In this document: positions 33,477-41,837 of the stretch, piece after piece | Position numbering within the stretch: the stretch's first letter is position 1 | How the letters are laid out: each line of letters opens with the position of its first letter | Source of the DNA: JBCCMA01 sp039026595 | Lineage (GTDB): Bacteria > Pseudomonadota > Gammaproteobacteria > Steroidobacterales > JBCCMA01 | Direction: 5' to 3' | NCBI GenBank assembly: GCA_039026595.1 | Contig: JBCCMA010000004.1 | Location: 1-57,204 of the forward strand | Length of the DNA: 57,204 bases | The notes under the pieces: generated by a model | What the model saw: the letters and a program-made list of their open reading frames with translations, nothing else | The model's database searches: none | Told to the model about the DNA's origin: nothing | Position numbers and translations under genes: made by a program

Positions 33477-34538
33477 TTGACCCTTACCTTCGCGCCGAAA
33501 AACGACCGCTTTCTGCGTGCATTGACGCGCCAGAGCGTGGATTGCACACCCATCTGGCTGATGCGCCAGGCGGGCCGATATCTGCCTGAGTATCGTGAAC
33601 TTCGCGCCGAAGCCGGCAGCTTTATGGCGCTGGCCAGCAATCCCGAGCTGGCGTGCGAGGTCACGATCCAGCCAACGCGGCGCTTTGACCTGGATGCCGC
33701 CATCCTGTTTTCCGACATTCTGACGGTGCCGGATGCCATGGGCGCGGGCCTCTATTTTGCCGAGGGCGAGGGACCGAAGTTCCATCACCCGGTGCGCTCG
33801 GAGGCCGACGTTCGCACGTTACCAATTCCGGACGTGGAAGAAACCCTCGGCTATGTGACCGAGGCGATCAAGCGCATCCGGATCGAGCTGGCCGACCGGA
33901 TCCCGTTGATCGGATTCTGTGGGTCGCCGTGGACGGTCGCCACGTACATGGTAGAAGGCGGCTCATCCAAGAATTACGCGATCATCAAAAAGATGATGTT
34001 CCAGTCTCCGGACGTGCTGCACGCCCTGCTCGCCAAGCTCACCGAAACAACGGTCGCCTACCTCGATGCACAGGTCCGCGCGGGCGCGCAGGCCCTGATG
34101 ATTTTCGATACCTGGGGCAGCGCGCTGTCGGGTCCAAGTTACCGCGAATTTTCGCTGCGCTACATGGCCGAACTGGTCGACCGCGTCAATCGCAACAGCG
34201 ATCACTATGTGCCGCTGGTCCTGTTCACCAAAGGCGGCGGTGGCTGGCTTGAGGACATGGCAGCCACCGGCTGCGATGCGCTGGGCTGCGACTGGACGGT
34301 GTCACTCGGTGATGCCAAACGACGGGTCGGGGACCGCGTTGCGCTACAGGGCAATCTTGACCCCGGCGCGCTGTACGGCACGCCGGAGTCGGTGCGTGCC
34401 AGCGCAAGGGCCGTCCTCGAGGACTTCGGCGACGGCCATGGCCATGTGTTCAACCTCGGCCACGGCATCCATCCCACGATCGATCCCGCCAACGTCGAAG
34501 CCCTGGTCAACGAAGTCCACGCGGCCAGCGCGCGGTGA
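33477..34538 (+). CDS. hemE: Uroporphyrinogen decarboxylase
   Basis: Decarboxylates uroporphyrinogen III to coproporphyrinogen III in haem synthesis. Signatures in the 353-residue product: TPIWLMRQAGRYLPEYR (substrate Arg residues), DLDAAILFSDILTVPDAMG with the catalytic Asp, GFCGSPWTVATYMVEGG and the C-terminal FNLGHGIHP. The start appears to be TTG 33477, since no ATG or GTG fits the family N-terminus. Haem made here would supply the oxidase genes at the left of the window. The stop overlaps the next gene by GTGA. Confidence 0.96.
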   Translation: MTLTFAPKNDRFLRALTRQSVDCTPIWLMRQAGRYLPEYRELRAEAGSFMALASNPELACEVTIQPTRRFDLDAAILFSDILTVPDAMGAGLYFAEGEGPKFHHPVRSEADVRTLPIPDVEETLGYVTEAIKRIRIELADRIPLIGFCGSPWTVATYMVEGGSSKNYAIIKKMMFQSPDVLHALLAKLTETTVAYLDAQVRAGAQALMIFDTWGSALSGPSYREFSLRYMAELVDRVNRNSDHYVPLVLFTKGGGGWLEDMAATGCDALGCDWTVSLGDAKRRVGDRVALQGNLDPGALYGTPESVRASARAVLEDFGDGHGHVFNLGHGIHPTIDPANVEALVNEVHAASAR

Positions 34539-35797
34539 CTGCGCCGGCGCCCGCGTCGGCGACCGGCACTCCGCAAGACCTGGCATTGCGGCGCATGAAG
34601 CGCGTCGCCACCCTGCTGCTTCTGGCGATGACCTTGTTGTTCGTCGCGACCTATCAGATCGCCCCTGCGTCATGGGTCGGCTACGTGCGCGCATTTGCCG
34701 AAGCGGCCATGGTGGGGGCGCTGGCCGACTGGTTCGCCGTCACGGCGCTCTTTCGCCATCCGCTCGGCTTGCCCATCCCCCACACGGCCATCATTCCCGA
34801 GAACAAGGACCGACTTGGCGATGCGCTCGCGCGCTTTGTTCGCCAGAATTTTCTGACACCCGAGGTACTGGCGCCGCGGCTTGAAGGCATCGCGTTCGGT
34901 CGTCGTCTCGGTAGTTGGCTGCAGCGCGATGACAACGCGGCGAGGATCGCGCGCGACGCCGGCGCGCTGGTGACCTGGATTCTGCGCGCGGTGGACGATG
35001 ACGCTATTCGCGGGTTCTTATCCCGAAACCTCCACCTTGGCTTTGGACAGATCAAGGCCAGCCAGCTCGTATCACGCGTCCTCGCGCTGATCACCGCCGA
35101 CGGTCGCCACCAGAGGCTGGTCGACGAGGTGGTGAAGATCCTGCGCGAGCAGCTCTATGAAAATCGACGACGTTTGCGGGAACGCATCACCAACCGCACG
35201 CCGTGGTGGATGCCGGACTTCGTGGACGATGAAATCTACGACAAGATCATGACCGAGCTGGAGAGCGTGCTGGACCAGATCGGTGATGATCCCGACCACC
35301 CCGCTCGCATCAAATTTAATGACGCCACCGACGAGTTGATCCGCAACATGGCGAGTGACCCGGCAATGATCGCGCGGGGCGAACAAATCAAGCGCGAGAT
35401 ACTGGAACACCCCAGTGTGACCGAGTACCTCGGCGGCAGCTGGACACAATTGCGCGATTGGCTCGGGGGGGAGATGAGCGCACCTGACTCCGCCACCCAA
35501 CAAAAACTGACCCGCGCCTTGAAACGACTGGGCGCAGCTCTGGACGACGACGATGCGATGCGTGAGCAGGTCGACGGATGGCTACGAGGTGTTCTGCTTT
35601 ATTTCGTGGCCAACTACCGTGAGGCGATCAGCCAGGTGATCTCGGACACCGTGCGTGCGTGGGATGGAGAGGCGACCGCCCGACGAATTGAACGGCAGGT
35701 TGGTCGCGACCTGCAGTTTATCCGCATCAACGGCACGCTGGTGGGGGGCTGCGCGGGCCTATTAATCTACACGCTCGTGCACGCGCTTACAGGCTAG
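34535..35797 (+). CDS. DUF445 family membrane protein
   Basis: A 420-residue DUF445 protein (YjiN-like). Two membrane helices near the N-terminus (about 26-45 and 50-70) contain the conserved AEAAMVGALADWFAVTALFRHPLG segment (given here by its core ALADWFAVTALF), followed by PHTAIIPENKDRLGDAL, a long helical soluble region, and a final membrane helix (about 398-415, GTLVGGCAGLLIYTLVHAL). The function of the family is unknown. GTG 34535 overlaps the hemE stop. Its end overlaps the convergent LysR gene by 11 bases. Confidence 0.9.
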   Translation: MTAPAPASATGTPQDLALRRMKRVATLLLLAMTLLFVATYQIAPASWVGYVRAFAEAAMVGALADWFAVTALFRHPLGLPIPHTAIIPENKDRLGDALARFVRQNFLTPEVLAPRLEGIAFGRRLGSWLQRDDNAARIARDAGALVTWILRAVDDDAIRGFLSRNLHLGFGQIKASQLVSRVLALITADGRHQRLVDEVVKILREQLYENRRRLRERITNRTPWWMPDFVDDEIYDKIMTELESVLDQIGDDPDHPARIKFNDATDELIRNMASDPAMIARGEQIKREILEHPSVTEYLGGSWTQLRDWLGGEMSAPDSATQQKLTRALKRLGAALDDDDAMREQVDGWLRGVLLYFVANYREAISQVISDTVRAWDGEATARRIERQVGRDLQFIRINGTLVGGCAGLLIYTLVHALTG

Positions 35798-36677
35798 CAA
35801 AGCGGGCGACCAGCGCATCCACGAAAACGGTGACCTTGGACGAAAGATGTCGGTGCCGCGGGTACACCGCGGAGAGTGTCAATTCGCCCGGCGCCTGCTC
35901 AGGCAACACAACCACCAGCGCGCCGTCGGCCAGTTCAGGCGCCACAATAAATTCAGGCAGCAGCGCAATGCCCTGATCCGCCATCGCGGCGGCCGCCAGC
36001 ACCTCACCATTGTTGGACCACATGACGCAGTGGATCGGATAGGCGCGCTCTCCGCCCTCGCCGGCAAGTCGCCATTGGCTGGCAACGCCGGAGTAGCCGT
36101 ACTGAAGGCAACGGTGTTCGCGCAGATCCTCGGGCTTCGAAAGCGGCGGCGCCGCCGCGAGATACTCAGGCGATGCGCACAGGACCCGCCTGACCGGCGC
36201 GATATCGCGACGAATCACGCTGGTCAGATAGCTGGGAGACGCGATCCTGAGCGTCACGTCGAACCCCTCTTCAATGGTATCGACCGGCCGGTCGTTGAGG
36301 AGAAGCTCGATCCGAAGGCGCGGGTACTCACGCAGGAAGTCGGCCACGGCGTGGCGCAGGTAGGTCATGCCAAAGGACATCGGCGCGTTGACCCGCAGGG
36401 TGCCAGATGGCGTCTCGCGACTGTCGCGCACGGCCGCCACCGCGTCGTCATAATCAGCAAGCAAACCACGCGCGCGATCGTAGAAGGCCAGACCTGTGTC
36501 CGTCGGGGTGACCTTCCGCGTACTGCGCTGCAAGAGCTGAACTCCCAGCTCGTTCTCAAGCGCAATCACCGCCTTGTTCACGGCCGAACGGGACAGGCCC
36601 ATATCGCGCGCCGCCGCCGCGAAGCCGAGTTTTTCCACTACGCGGGTAAACGCCCGCATCCCCGCGAATCGGTCCAT
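35787..36677 (-). CDS. LysR family transcriptional regulator, divergent from pirin gene
   Basis: A 296-residue LysR regulator with an N-terminal winged helix-turn-helix (residues 1-60, GFAAAARDMGLSRSAVNKAVIALE) here recognised by AARDMGLSRSAVNKAVIALE, a linker helix, and a two-lobed effector domain (about 90-295). It belongs to the large CrgA/AaeR-like group by general pattern. Ligand unknown. It is transcribed away from the pirin gene, and a perfect 19-bp palindrome lies 13 bases upstream of its ATG, the classic layout for a LysR regulator controlling itself and its neighbour. Confidence 0.93.
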   Translation of the reverse strand: MDRFAGMRAFTRVVEKLGFAAAARDMGLSRSAVNKAVIALENELGVQLLQRSTRKVTPTDTGLAFYDRARGLLADYDDAVAAVRDSRETPSGTLRVNAPMSFGMTYLRHAVADFLREYPRLRIELLLNDRPVDTIEEGFDVTLRIASPSYLTSVIRRDIAPVRRVLCASPEYLAAAPPLSKPEDLREHRCLQYGYSGVASQWRLAGEGGERAYPIHCVMWSNNGEVLAAAAMADQGIALLPEFIVAPELADGALVVVLPEQAPGELTLSAVYPRHRHLSSKVTVFVDALVARFASL

Positions 36678-36689
36678 AATTCAACCTAT

Positions 36690-36708
36690 TGTCGCTAATT
36701 TAGCGACA
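36690..36708. promoter_or_regulatory. Perfect 19-bp palindrome, probable LysR operator
   Basis: TGTCGCTAATTTAGCGACA is a perfect inverted repeat (9-bp arms around one base) containing a T-N11-A core. It lies in the 117-base gap between the divergent LysR and pirin genes, 13 bases from the regulator start. LysR proteins usually recognise such T-N11-A palindromes, so this is the likely recognition site. Confidence 0.8.
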
Positions 36709-36794
36709 CTATGATTCTCTTTTGCATGATTGTCTTGATTATTGAGCGCTCTCAGACTTGTCGTATCCAATATTCAACCTCAAGGAGAGCGGTT

Positions 36795-37490
36795 ATGTTA
36801 ACGATTCGACCCTCACAGGAGCGCGGCCGCGCCGACCACGGCTGGCTAAAGAGCCAGCATACGTTTTCGTTCGGTCAGTACTACGATCCCCGGTTCATGG
36901 GCTTTGGCCCGCTGCGTGTGATCAACGAAGACCACGTCGCGCCCGGAAAGGGCTTTGCGACCCATCGCCACCAGGATATGGAGATCATCTCCTACGTGCT
37001 GGACGGCGCGCTTGAGCACAAGGACAGCCTCGGCACCGGTTCGATTATCCGCCCCGGCGATGTGCAGCGTATGACGGCGGGGACCGGTGTCAGCCACAGT
37101 GAATACAACGGCTCGACCGACCAGAGCGTCCATTTCCTGCAGATCTGGATTGTTCCGGAGCGCGAGGGCCTCACCCCGGGCTACGAGCAGATCCATATCC
37201 CGCGTGCGGAAAAATCAGACCAGTGGCGATTGATCGGGTCACGGGACGGTCGGGCAGGCTCAGTAACGATCCATCAGGATGTGGATCTGTACGCCGCCGT
37301 GCTGAGCGGTGACAGCGCCGTGACTCACACGCTGGCACCCGGCCGACGTGCCTGGCTGCAGGTGGCAAAGGGAGCGGTCAAGCTGGACGGCAACATGCTC
37401 AATGCGGGCGACGGCGTGGCCATTGTCAACCGCGAGGCGTTTACGGTCGCCGGTGATGGAGGCGAGGTGCTGCTGTTTGATAGGGCGTAA
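36795..37490 (+). CDS. Pirin family protein (quercetinase-like bicupin)
   Basis: A 231-residue pirin (YhhW type), a cytoplasmic bicupin; some members are quercetin 2,3-dioxygenases. Metal ligands of the N-terminal cupin are visible: the two His in ATHRHQDMEIISYV and His/Glu in GTGVSHSEYN. The C-terminal cupin is degenerate, as usual. ATG 36795 with AAGGAGA 8 bases upstream is clear; the extension to 36711 crosses the operator region. It is probably controlled by the divergent LysR protein. Physiological substrate unknown. Confidence 0.92.
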   Translation: MLTIRPSQERGRADHGWLKSQHTFSFGQYYDPRFMGFGPLRVINEDHVAPGKGFATHRHQDMEIISYVLDGALEHKDSLGTGSIIRPGDVQRMTAGTGVSHSEYNGSTDQSVHFLQIWIVPEREGLTPGYEQIHIPRAEKSDQWRLIGSRDGRAGSVTIHQDVDLYAAVLSGDSAVTHTLAPGRRAWLQVAKGAVKLDGNMLNAGDGVAIVNREAFTVAGDGGEVLLFDRA

Positions 37491-37504
37491 TCGACCGCGC
37501 GGCG

Positions 37505-38035
37505 TCAGCGTCCCTGGCGCCGCGCGCGCTTCTCGCGATAGTGCGCTTTCGTCGCGACATAGAGCGTCTTCGTGACCTCGCAAAACGTCTTCTCGCGCGC
37601 GCGATCGGTCAGAGCAACCGCTTTGTCAAAAACAAATTCACCCTGCTCGTCGGCTGCTTGGCGAATCGACTCAATTTCTTCCTGCGTATACACAAAGTCT
37701 GCGTAAAGCGTCTCGCGGCCAGGGCGTCTGAAGCGTATCGTCGCGGCCTTGTCCCAGACCACGTAACCGTCGCCGAGAATATTGATGAGCTGGACCATAT
37801 AAATCGGGTCCACCGCCGAATAAAGGCTGCCGCCGAAAATGGACCCAACGTAGTTGCGGTTACGCCAACTCAACGGAAGTTTGATCGTCGCGTGCATCAG
37901 ATCCGGCGTCATCGATGTAATGCGCGCCGTTGTGCGGCGATACATCGGCGACAGGTTGAACGCGTATTTGAAAAACACGTGTGGCGGCACCAGGCGCAGA
38001 CCCGCCGCGGTGAGTTTCTGGTAGAAGCTCGGCAT
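37505..38035 (-). CDS. DUF4442 hotdog-fold protein (thioesterase-like)
   Basis: A 176-residue protein resembling DUF4442/YiiD-C-type hotdog proteins: RRTTARITSMTPDLMHATIKL, then NYVGSIFGGSLYSAVDPIYM with the conserved FGGS helix start, followed by WDKAATIRFRRPGRETLYAD. Hotdog enzymes of this group are likely acyl-thioesterases, but catalytic residues are not certain here. The C-terminus is strongly basic (REKRARRQGR). ATG 38035 has GAGGGAG upstream; it starts 10 bases after the preceding gene, so the two form an operon. A GC-rich inverted repeat (37496-37526) spans its stop. Confidence 0.8.
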   Translation of the reverse strand: MPSFYQKLTAAGLRLVPPHVFFKYAFNLSPMYRRTTARITSMTPDLMHATIKLPLSWRNRNYVGSIFGGSLYSAVDPIYMVQLINILGDGYVVWDKAATIRFRRPGRETLYADFVYTQEEIESIRQAADEQGEFVFDKAVALTDRAREKTFCEVTKTLYVATKAHYREKRARRQGR

Positions 38036-38045
38036 GTCGCTCCCT

Positions 38046-38810
38046 CTATGGCGGCAGAATCTCGTGAAGCACGTCGCCGTACCAACTTTCGACCGGCGCA
38101 TCATCAAAAAGCGCATCCAGTACGTGTCGTTCGCGCTCCGCCAGCGCATCCAGAAAACGATAGGACCCTTTCATTTTCTTGAAAGCGGCTAGCCCGCGCT
38201 CCAGAAAGCTCTGCAATTCGCCGAAGCCGGCTGCTTTCGCCGGTGCCCGGGCGACCTTCACCGTCAGGTAAATCATTTTCTTTTGCACAGCCGCCTCAAG
38301 CGTCGACGCCGCTTCAACGGCCAGTTCGATCTGGCGCTGGCGCTCTTCATAGTTGTCACAGATGCGGTACGCCTTTGCGTACATTTCCGGCGTCAGGGCG
38401 TCGAGGCCGCCGGCGGGATCGAGACCCAGATTGTCAGTGAGTGCCCCGGCCAAATCCCGATCGAGGGCCATACTCAATGCATTGAGTTCGAGGGCCTGCG
38501 CCAGCGATTCAATCGCATCAACGGACAGAACCTTGACCATCAACGGGTACACACGCTCGATATCGCTGTCGCGCTGACTGAAGTCCGTGGGTCCGTAGAT
38601 ATCGGTCAGAAAGAAATCCAGCGCCGCGCGGTAGCGTTTGGTCTTATGGTAATCGGCGTAGGTCACGCTCAGACGATCAACCTGCCACCTGGCCAGCAGT
38701 TCGCGATCGGCCGGCAGGCCTTCACCAACCTGATCACTGGGGGTCAGGCGGCGCGTCTCGTCGATGAGCCTTTTGAATCGGCTGGCGGCAGACTGCCGGG
38801 CGGTGGGCAT
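38046..38810 (-). CDS. Conserved helical protein with FFLEELY-like motif
   Basis: A 254-residue, almost entirely helical soluble protein. Near residue 65 it has RAALDFFLTDIYGPTDFSQRD, close to the FFLEELY motif known from a conserved group of proteobacterial hypothetical proteins (core ALDFFLTDIYG here). Other parts include YEERQRQIELAVEAA and MKGSYRFLDALAERER. No signal peptide or membrane helix. No biochemical function is known to me. It is translated just before the DUF4442 gene and diverges from the patatin gene. Confidence 0.75.
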   Translation of the reverse strand: MPTARQSAASRFKRLIDETRRLTPSDQVGEGLPADRELLARWQVDRLSVTYADYHKTKRYRAALDFFLTDIYGPTDFSQRDSDIERVYPLMVKVLSVDAIESLAQALELNALSMALDRDLAGALTDNLGLDPAGGLDALTPEMYAKAYRICDNYEERQRQIELAVEAASTLEAAVQKKMIYLTVKVARAPAKAAGFGELQSFLERGLAAFKKMKGSYRFLDALAERERHVLDALFDDAPVESWYGDVLHEILPP

Positions 38811-38835
38811 GATGGAGGCGCTCGCTTGGGTTCGT

Positions 38836-38843
38836 GCTACAAT
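38836..38843 (+). promoter_or_regulatory. Extended -10 promoter candidate for the patatin-like gene
   Basis: TGCTACAAT (read from 38835/38836) combines a TACAAT -10 box at 38838-38843 with the upstream TG of extended -10 promoters. I find no good -35 at 17 bases. The leader to ATG 38900 would be about 50 bases. Confidence 0.35.
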
Positions 38844-38899
38844 GCTGCGGTGCGCAATTTTACACGAAACCGGGACGCCATGAAGTCTCGACGAATCCT

Positions 38900-40087
38900 A
38901 TGACCACGCCGGCATCGCGCGGGGTGGGTCTTGCCCTCGCCGGAGGGGGGCCGCTGGGTGGTATGTATGAGGTCGGCGCGCTGATCGCGCTGGATGAGGC
39001 GCTCGACGGCGTCGATCTGCATCACCTTGACCTCTATGTGGGGGTCAGCGCCGGGGCCTTTGTCAGTGCAAATCTGGCCAACGGCCTGAGCATCAGCGAC
39101 ATCGTTCGTATTTTTATAGCGAACAAGTCGATCCGCCACCCCATTCGCCCTGGTCTGTTCATGCGCCCCGCCGTGCGTGAATACCTGCGCGGACTGCGTG
39201 CCCTGCCCGGCTCGGTCGCGCGGGCGGTCGACGATCTGGTCAGGCGGCCGCTGGATGCCGGCCTGTTCGGCGCCCTGCGTCATCTGCAGCAGGCCATTCC
39301 CAACGCGGTGTTTGCCAACGAGCCGCTACGGCGCTTCTTATCCGAACTCTACACATCGGGCGGGCGCAGCGACGATTTTCGCGAGCTCGACCGACAGCTG
39401 CATATTGTTGCCACCAACCTCGACACGGGACGGCCGATCGTGTTCGGCCCGTCGCGCGATAACGACGTGCCCATCTCAACGGCGGTACAGGCAAGCACCG
39501 CCCTGCCGGGCCTGTTTCCGCCCGTGAACATCGATGGCGAGGACTATGTCGACGGCGGACTGTTGCGCACCTTGCACGCATCGGTGGCGCTGGAGCATGA
39601 CGTCGACCTGTTGATTTGTGTAAACCCGATCGTTCCGTTTGACGCCAGTCGCAGCACCGAAGACCCCGGCCAGGTGCGTCTCGCTCGTCAGGGGCTGCCG
39701 GTGGTGCTGTCACAAACCTTCCGCGCGTTGATCCACTCCCGCATGGAAGTGGGCATGGGGCGCTATGAAGAGCTGTTCCCGGATCGAGATGTGGTGCTGT
39801 TCGAGCCGAAACGCGAAGACACGCTGATGTTCTTCTCCAACCCGTTCAGTTACGCCAGTCGTCGACGCGTCTGTGAGCACGCGTATCAATCCACGCGAGC
39901 AGATCTGTGGCGACGCCGCCGCGTGCTCGCGCCGGTTCTGGCACGCCATGGCATCACACTCAACACGTCCGTACTGCGCGATCGCAAACGGCACTACCAC
40001 ACCAATCTTGACGCCCTGCCGCCGCCAGCGCGCAGCGGCAACCTGCGCGAGCGCCTGGTCGCAGCGGTCGCTCGTCTGGAGAGCTAG
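38900..40087 (+). CDS. Patatin-like phospholipase
   Basis: A 395-residue patatin-family acyl hydrolase with a Ser-Asp dyad. The oxyanion loop ALAGGGPLGGMYEVGAL, the nucleophile elbow GVSAG (Ser50) and the DGGLL motif with the catalytic Asp are intact, with STALPGLFPPVNIDGEDYVDGG around the last (recognised by YVDGGLL). No signal peptide is seen, so it is probably cytoplasmic or membrane-associated. The stop TAG shares the CTAG at 40084-40087 with the convergent fadD stop. It could supply fatty acids to FadD; this is inference. Confidence 0.92.
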   Translation: MTTPASRGVGLALAGGGPLGGMYEVGALIALDEALDGVDLHHLDLYVGVSAGAFVSANLANGLSISDIVRIFIANKSIRHPIRPGLFMRPAVREYLRGLRALPGSVARAVDDLVRRPLDAGLFGALRHLQQAIPNAVFANEPLRRFLSELYTSGGRSDDFRELDRQLHIVATNLDTGRPIVFGPSRDNDVPISTAVQASTALPGLFPPVNIDGEDYVDGGLLRTLHASVALEHDVDLLICVNPIVPFDASRSTEDPGQVRLARQGLPVVLSQTFRALIHSRMEVGMGRYEELFPDRDVVLFEPKREDTLMFFSNPFSYASRRRVCEHAYQSTRADLWRRRRVLAPVLARHGITLNTSVLRDRKRHYHTNLDALPPPARSGNLRERLVAAVARLES

Positions 40088-41763
40088 GCCGACTCCGCGT
40101 CGCGCAGCTCGCGGCGCAGGATTTTGCCCACGTTGGACTTGGGCAGTTCCTCCATAAACGCAACGTGTTTCGGAACCTTGTAGGCGGTCATGTTTTCGCG
40201 GCAATGCGCACGCACGGCATCGCGGTCGAGCGCCGGATTGGTGCTGACGATAAAGACCTTGATCGCCTCCCCCGACTTGTCATCGGGCACACCCACAGCG
40301 GCCGCCTCCAGAATATCGGGGTGCTGACACAGCACATCCTCAAGCTCGTTGGGGTAGACGTTGAACCCGGACACCAGAATCATGTCCTTCTTGCGGTCGG
40401 TCAGGTACACGAAACCATCTTCGTCCATGCGCCCCATGTCGCCGGTGCGCAACGCCCCGTCGGCGGTCATGACCTCGGCCGTTGCCTCCTCACGTTGCCA
40501 GTAGCCCTGCATGACCTGCGGGCCCGAGATGCAGATCTCACCGATCTCCCCGAGGGGCAGTCGATTACCGTCGTCGTCTCTGATCGACACTTCCGTCGAC
40601 GAAATCGGCAGACCGATCGCACCATTGAATTCCTTCAGGTCCATCGGATTGATGCACGCCGCCGGCGAGGTTTCGGTCAAGCCATAGGCCTCCACCAGCG
40701 TCCGCTTGGTTATCGACATCCACTTCTCGGCCACGCTGCGCTGCACGGCCATGCCGCCGCCGAGCGTCAGTTTCAACTCGGAGAAGTCGACATTCCCGAA
40801 TTCGGGATGGCTGACCAGTGCATTGAACAGCGTGTTGACGCCGGTAAAACCGGTGAACGGCTTGGCCGCCAGCTCTTTTACAAAGCCGTCGAAATCACGC
40901 GGATTGGTGATCAGTACGTTTTCACCACCCATCTTCATGAAGGTCAGGCAGTTCGCTGTTAATGAAAAGATGTGATAAAGCGGCAGCGCAGTGATGACGC
41001 GGTCCTCGCCCTCGTTCGTGTTGTTGCAAATCCACGCAGCGGACTGCAGCACGTTGGCCACCATATTGCCGTGGCTCAGCATGGCGCCTTTCGCCACGCC
41101 GGTGGTGCCGCCGGTGTACTGCAGAAACGCCAGGTCCGAATGATCCAGATTCACATGGTCGAGCGAGCGATTCCTGCCGGAGGCCAGCACATCATCAAAC
41201 GACACGGCGCCGGGAAGGGTCCATTCCGGCACCATCTTCTTGACGCGCTTGATCACAAAGTTGGTGATCTGGCGCTTCGGGAATCCGAGGCGGTCACCAA
41301 TTTGCGTGGTGATGATGCGCTCGACGCTCGTGCGTCCGACCACCTGCTGCGCAGTGTGGGCAAAGTTCTCGACCACAACCAGCCCCTTGGCACCCGAATC
41401 CGTGAGCTGATGCTCGAGCTCGCGCGGGGTGTACATCGGGTTCACATTGACCGCAACGCAGCCGGCGCGCAGCGTGCCAAACACGGCGATCGGATACTGC
41501 ATGATGTTGGGCATCATGATCGCGACGCGATCACCTTTGGAAAAGCCCGCTTCGTGCTGAAGCCACGCACCAAACGCCGCGCTGGCCTGATCCAGTTCCG
41601 CATAGGACATGGTCTTGCCAAAATTGCTGTACGCGGTCAGCCCGCTGAACTTGCGACAGCTCGACTCGATGATGTCCTTTAGCGAACGATATTCAGACAG
41701 GTCGATGTCGGCCGGAACACCCTTCGGATAACTCTTTAACCAGATGCGTTCTACTTCGCTCAC
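40084..41763 (-). CDS. fadD: Long-chain fatty acid-CoA ligase
   Basis: Adenylate-forming enzyme that activates fatty acids to acyl-CoA for beta-oxidation or lipid synthesis. The 559-residue product has the P-loop YTGGTTGVAKGAMLSHGN, the YGLTETSP motif, GYWQREEAT, and the FACS signature GDMGRMDEDGFVYLTDRKKD continuing to VSGFNVYPNELED. The C-terminal domain keeps the catalytic Lys in LPKSNVGKILRREL. ATG 41763. It lies downstream of oxyR with a 74-base gap and faces the patatin-like gene. Confidence 0.96.
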   Translation of the reverse strand: MSEVERIWLKSYPKGVPADIDLSEYRSLKDIIESSCRKFSGLTAYSNFGKTMSYAELDQASAAFGAWLQHEAGFSKGDRVAIMMPNIMQYPIAVFGTLRAGCVAVNVNPMYTPRELEHQLTDSGAKGLVVVENFAHTAQQVVGRTSVERIITTQIGDRLGFPKRQITNFVIKRVKKMVPEWTLPGAVSFDDVLASGRNRSLDHVNLDHSDLAFLQYTGGTTGVAKGAMLSHGNMVANVLQSAAWICNNTNEGEDRVITALPLYHIFSLTANCLTFMKMGGENVLITNPRDFDGFVKELAAKPFTGFTGVNTLFNALVSHPEFGNVDFSELKLTLGGGMAVQRSVAEKWMSITKRTLVEAYGLTETSPAACINPMDLKEFNGAIGLPISSTEVSIRDDDGNRLPLGEIGEICISGPQVMQGYWQREEATAEVMTADGALRTGDMGRMDEDGFVYLTDRKKDMILVSGFNVYPNELEDVLCQHPDILEAAAVGVPDDKSGEAIKVFIVSTNPALDRDAVRAHCRENMTAYKVPKHVAFMEELPKSNVGKILRRELRDAESA

Positions 41764-41837
41764 GCGTTCCCCCAGGAGGCTTGATCGTTGTGGAGCCGGA
41801 TTATTGCACAGCCCTGCCAGACGCAGGGAAACGCGAG

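Noticed and set aside
37496..37526. GC-only inverted repeat at the pirin/DUF4442 junction
   Set aside because: Made of alternating CG with no T-tract and partly inside the coding end; may be composition only, so mentioned only in the gene entry.
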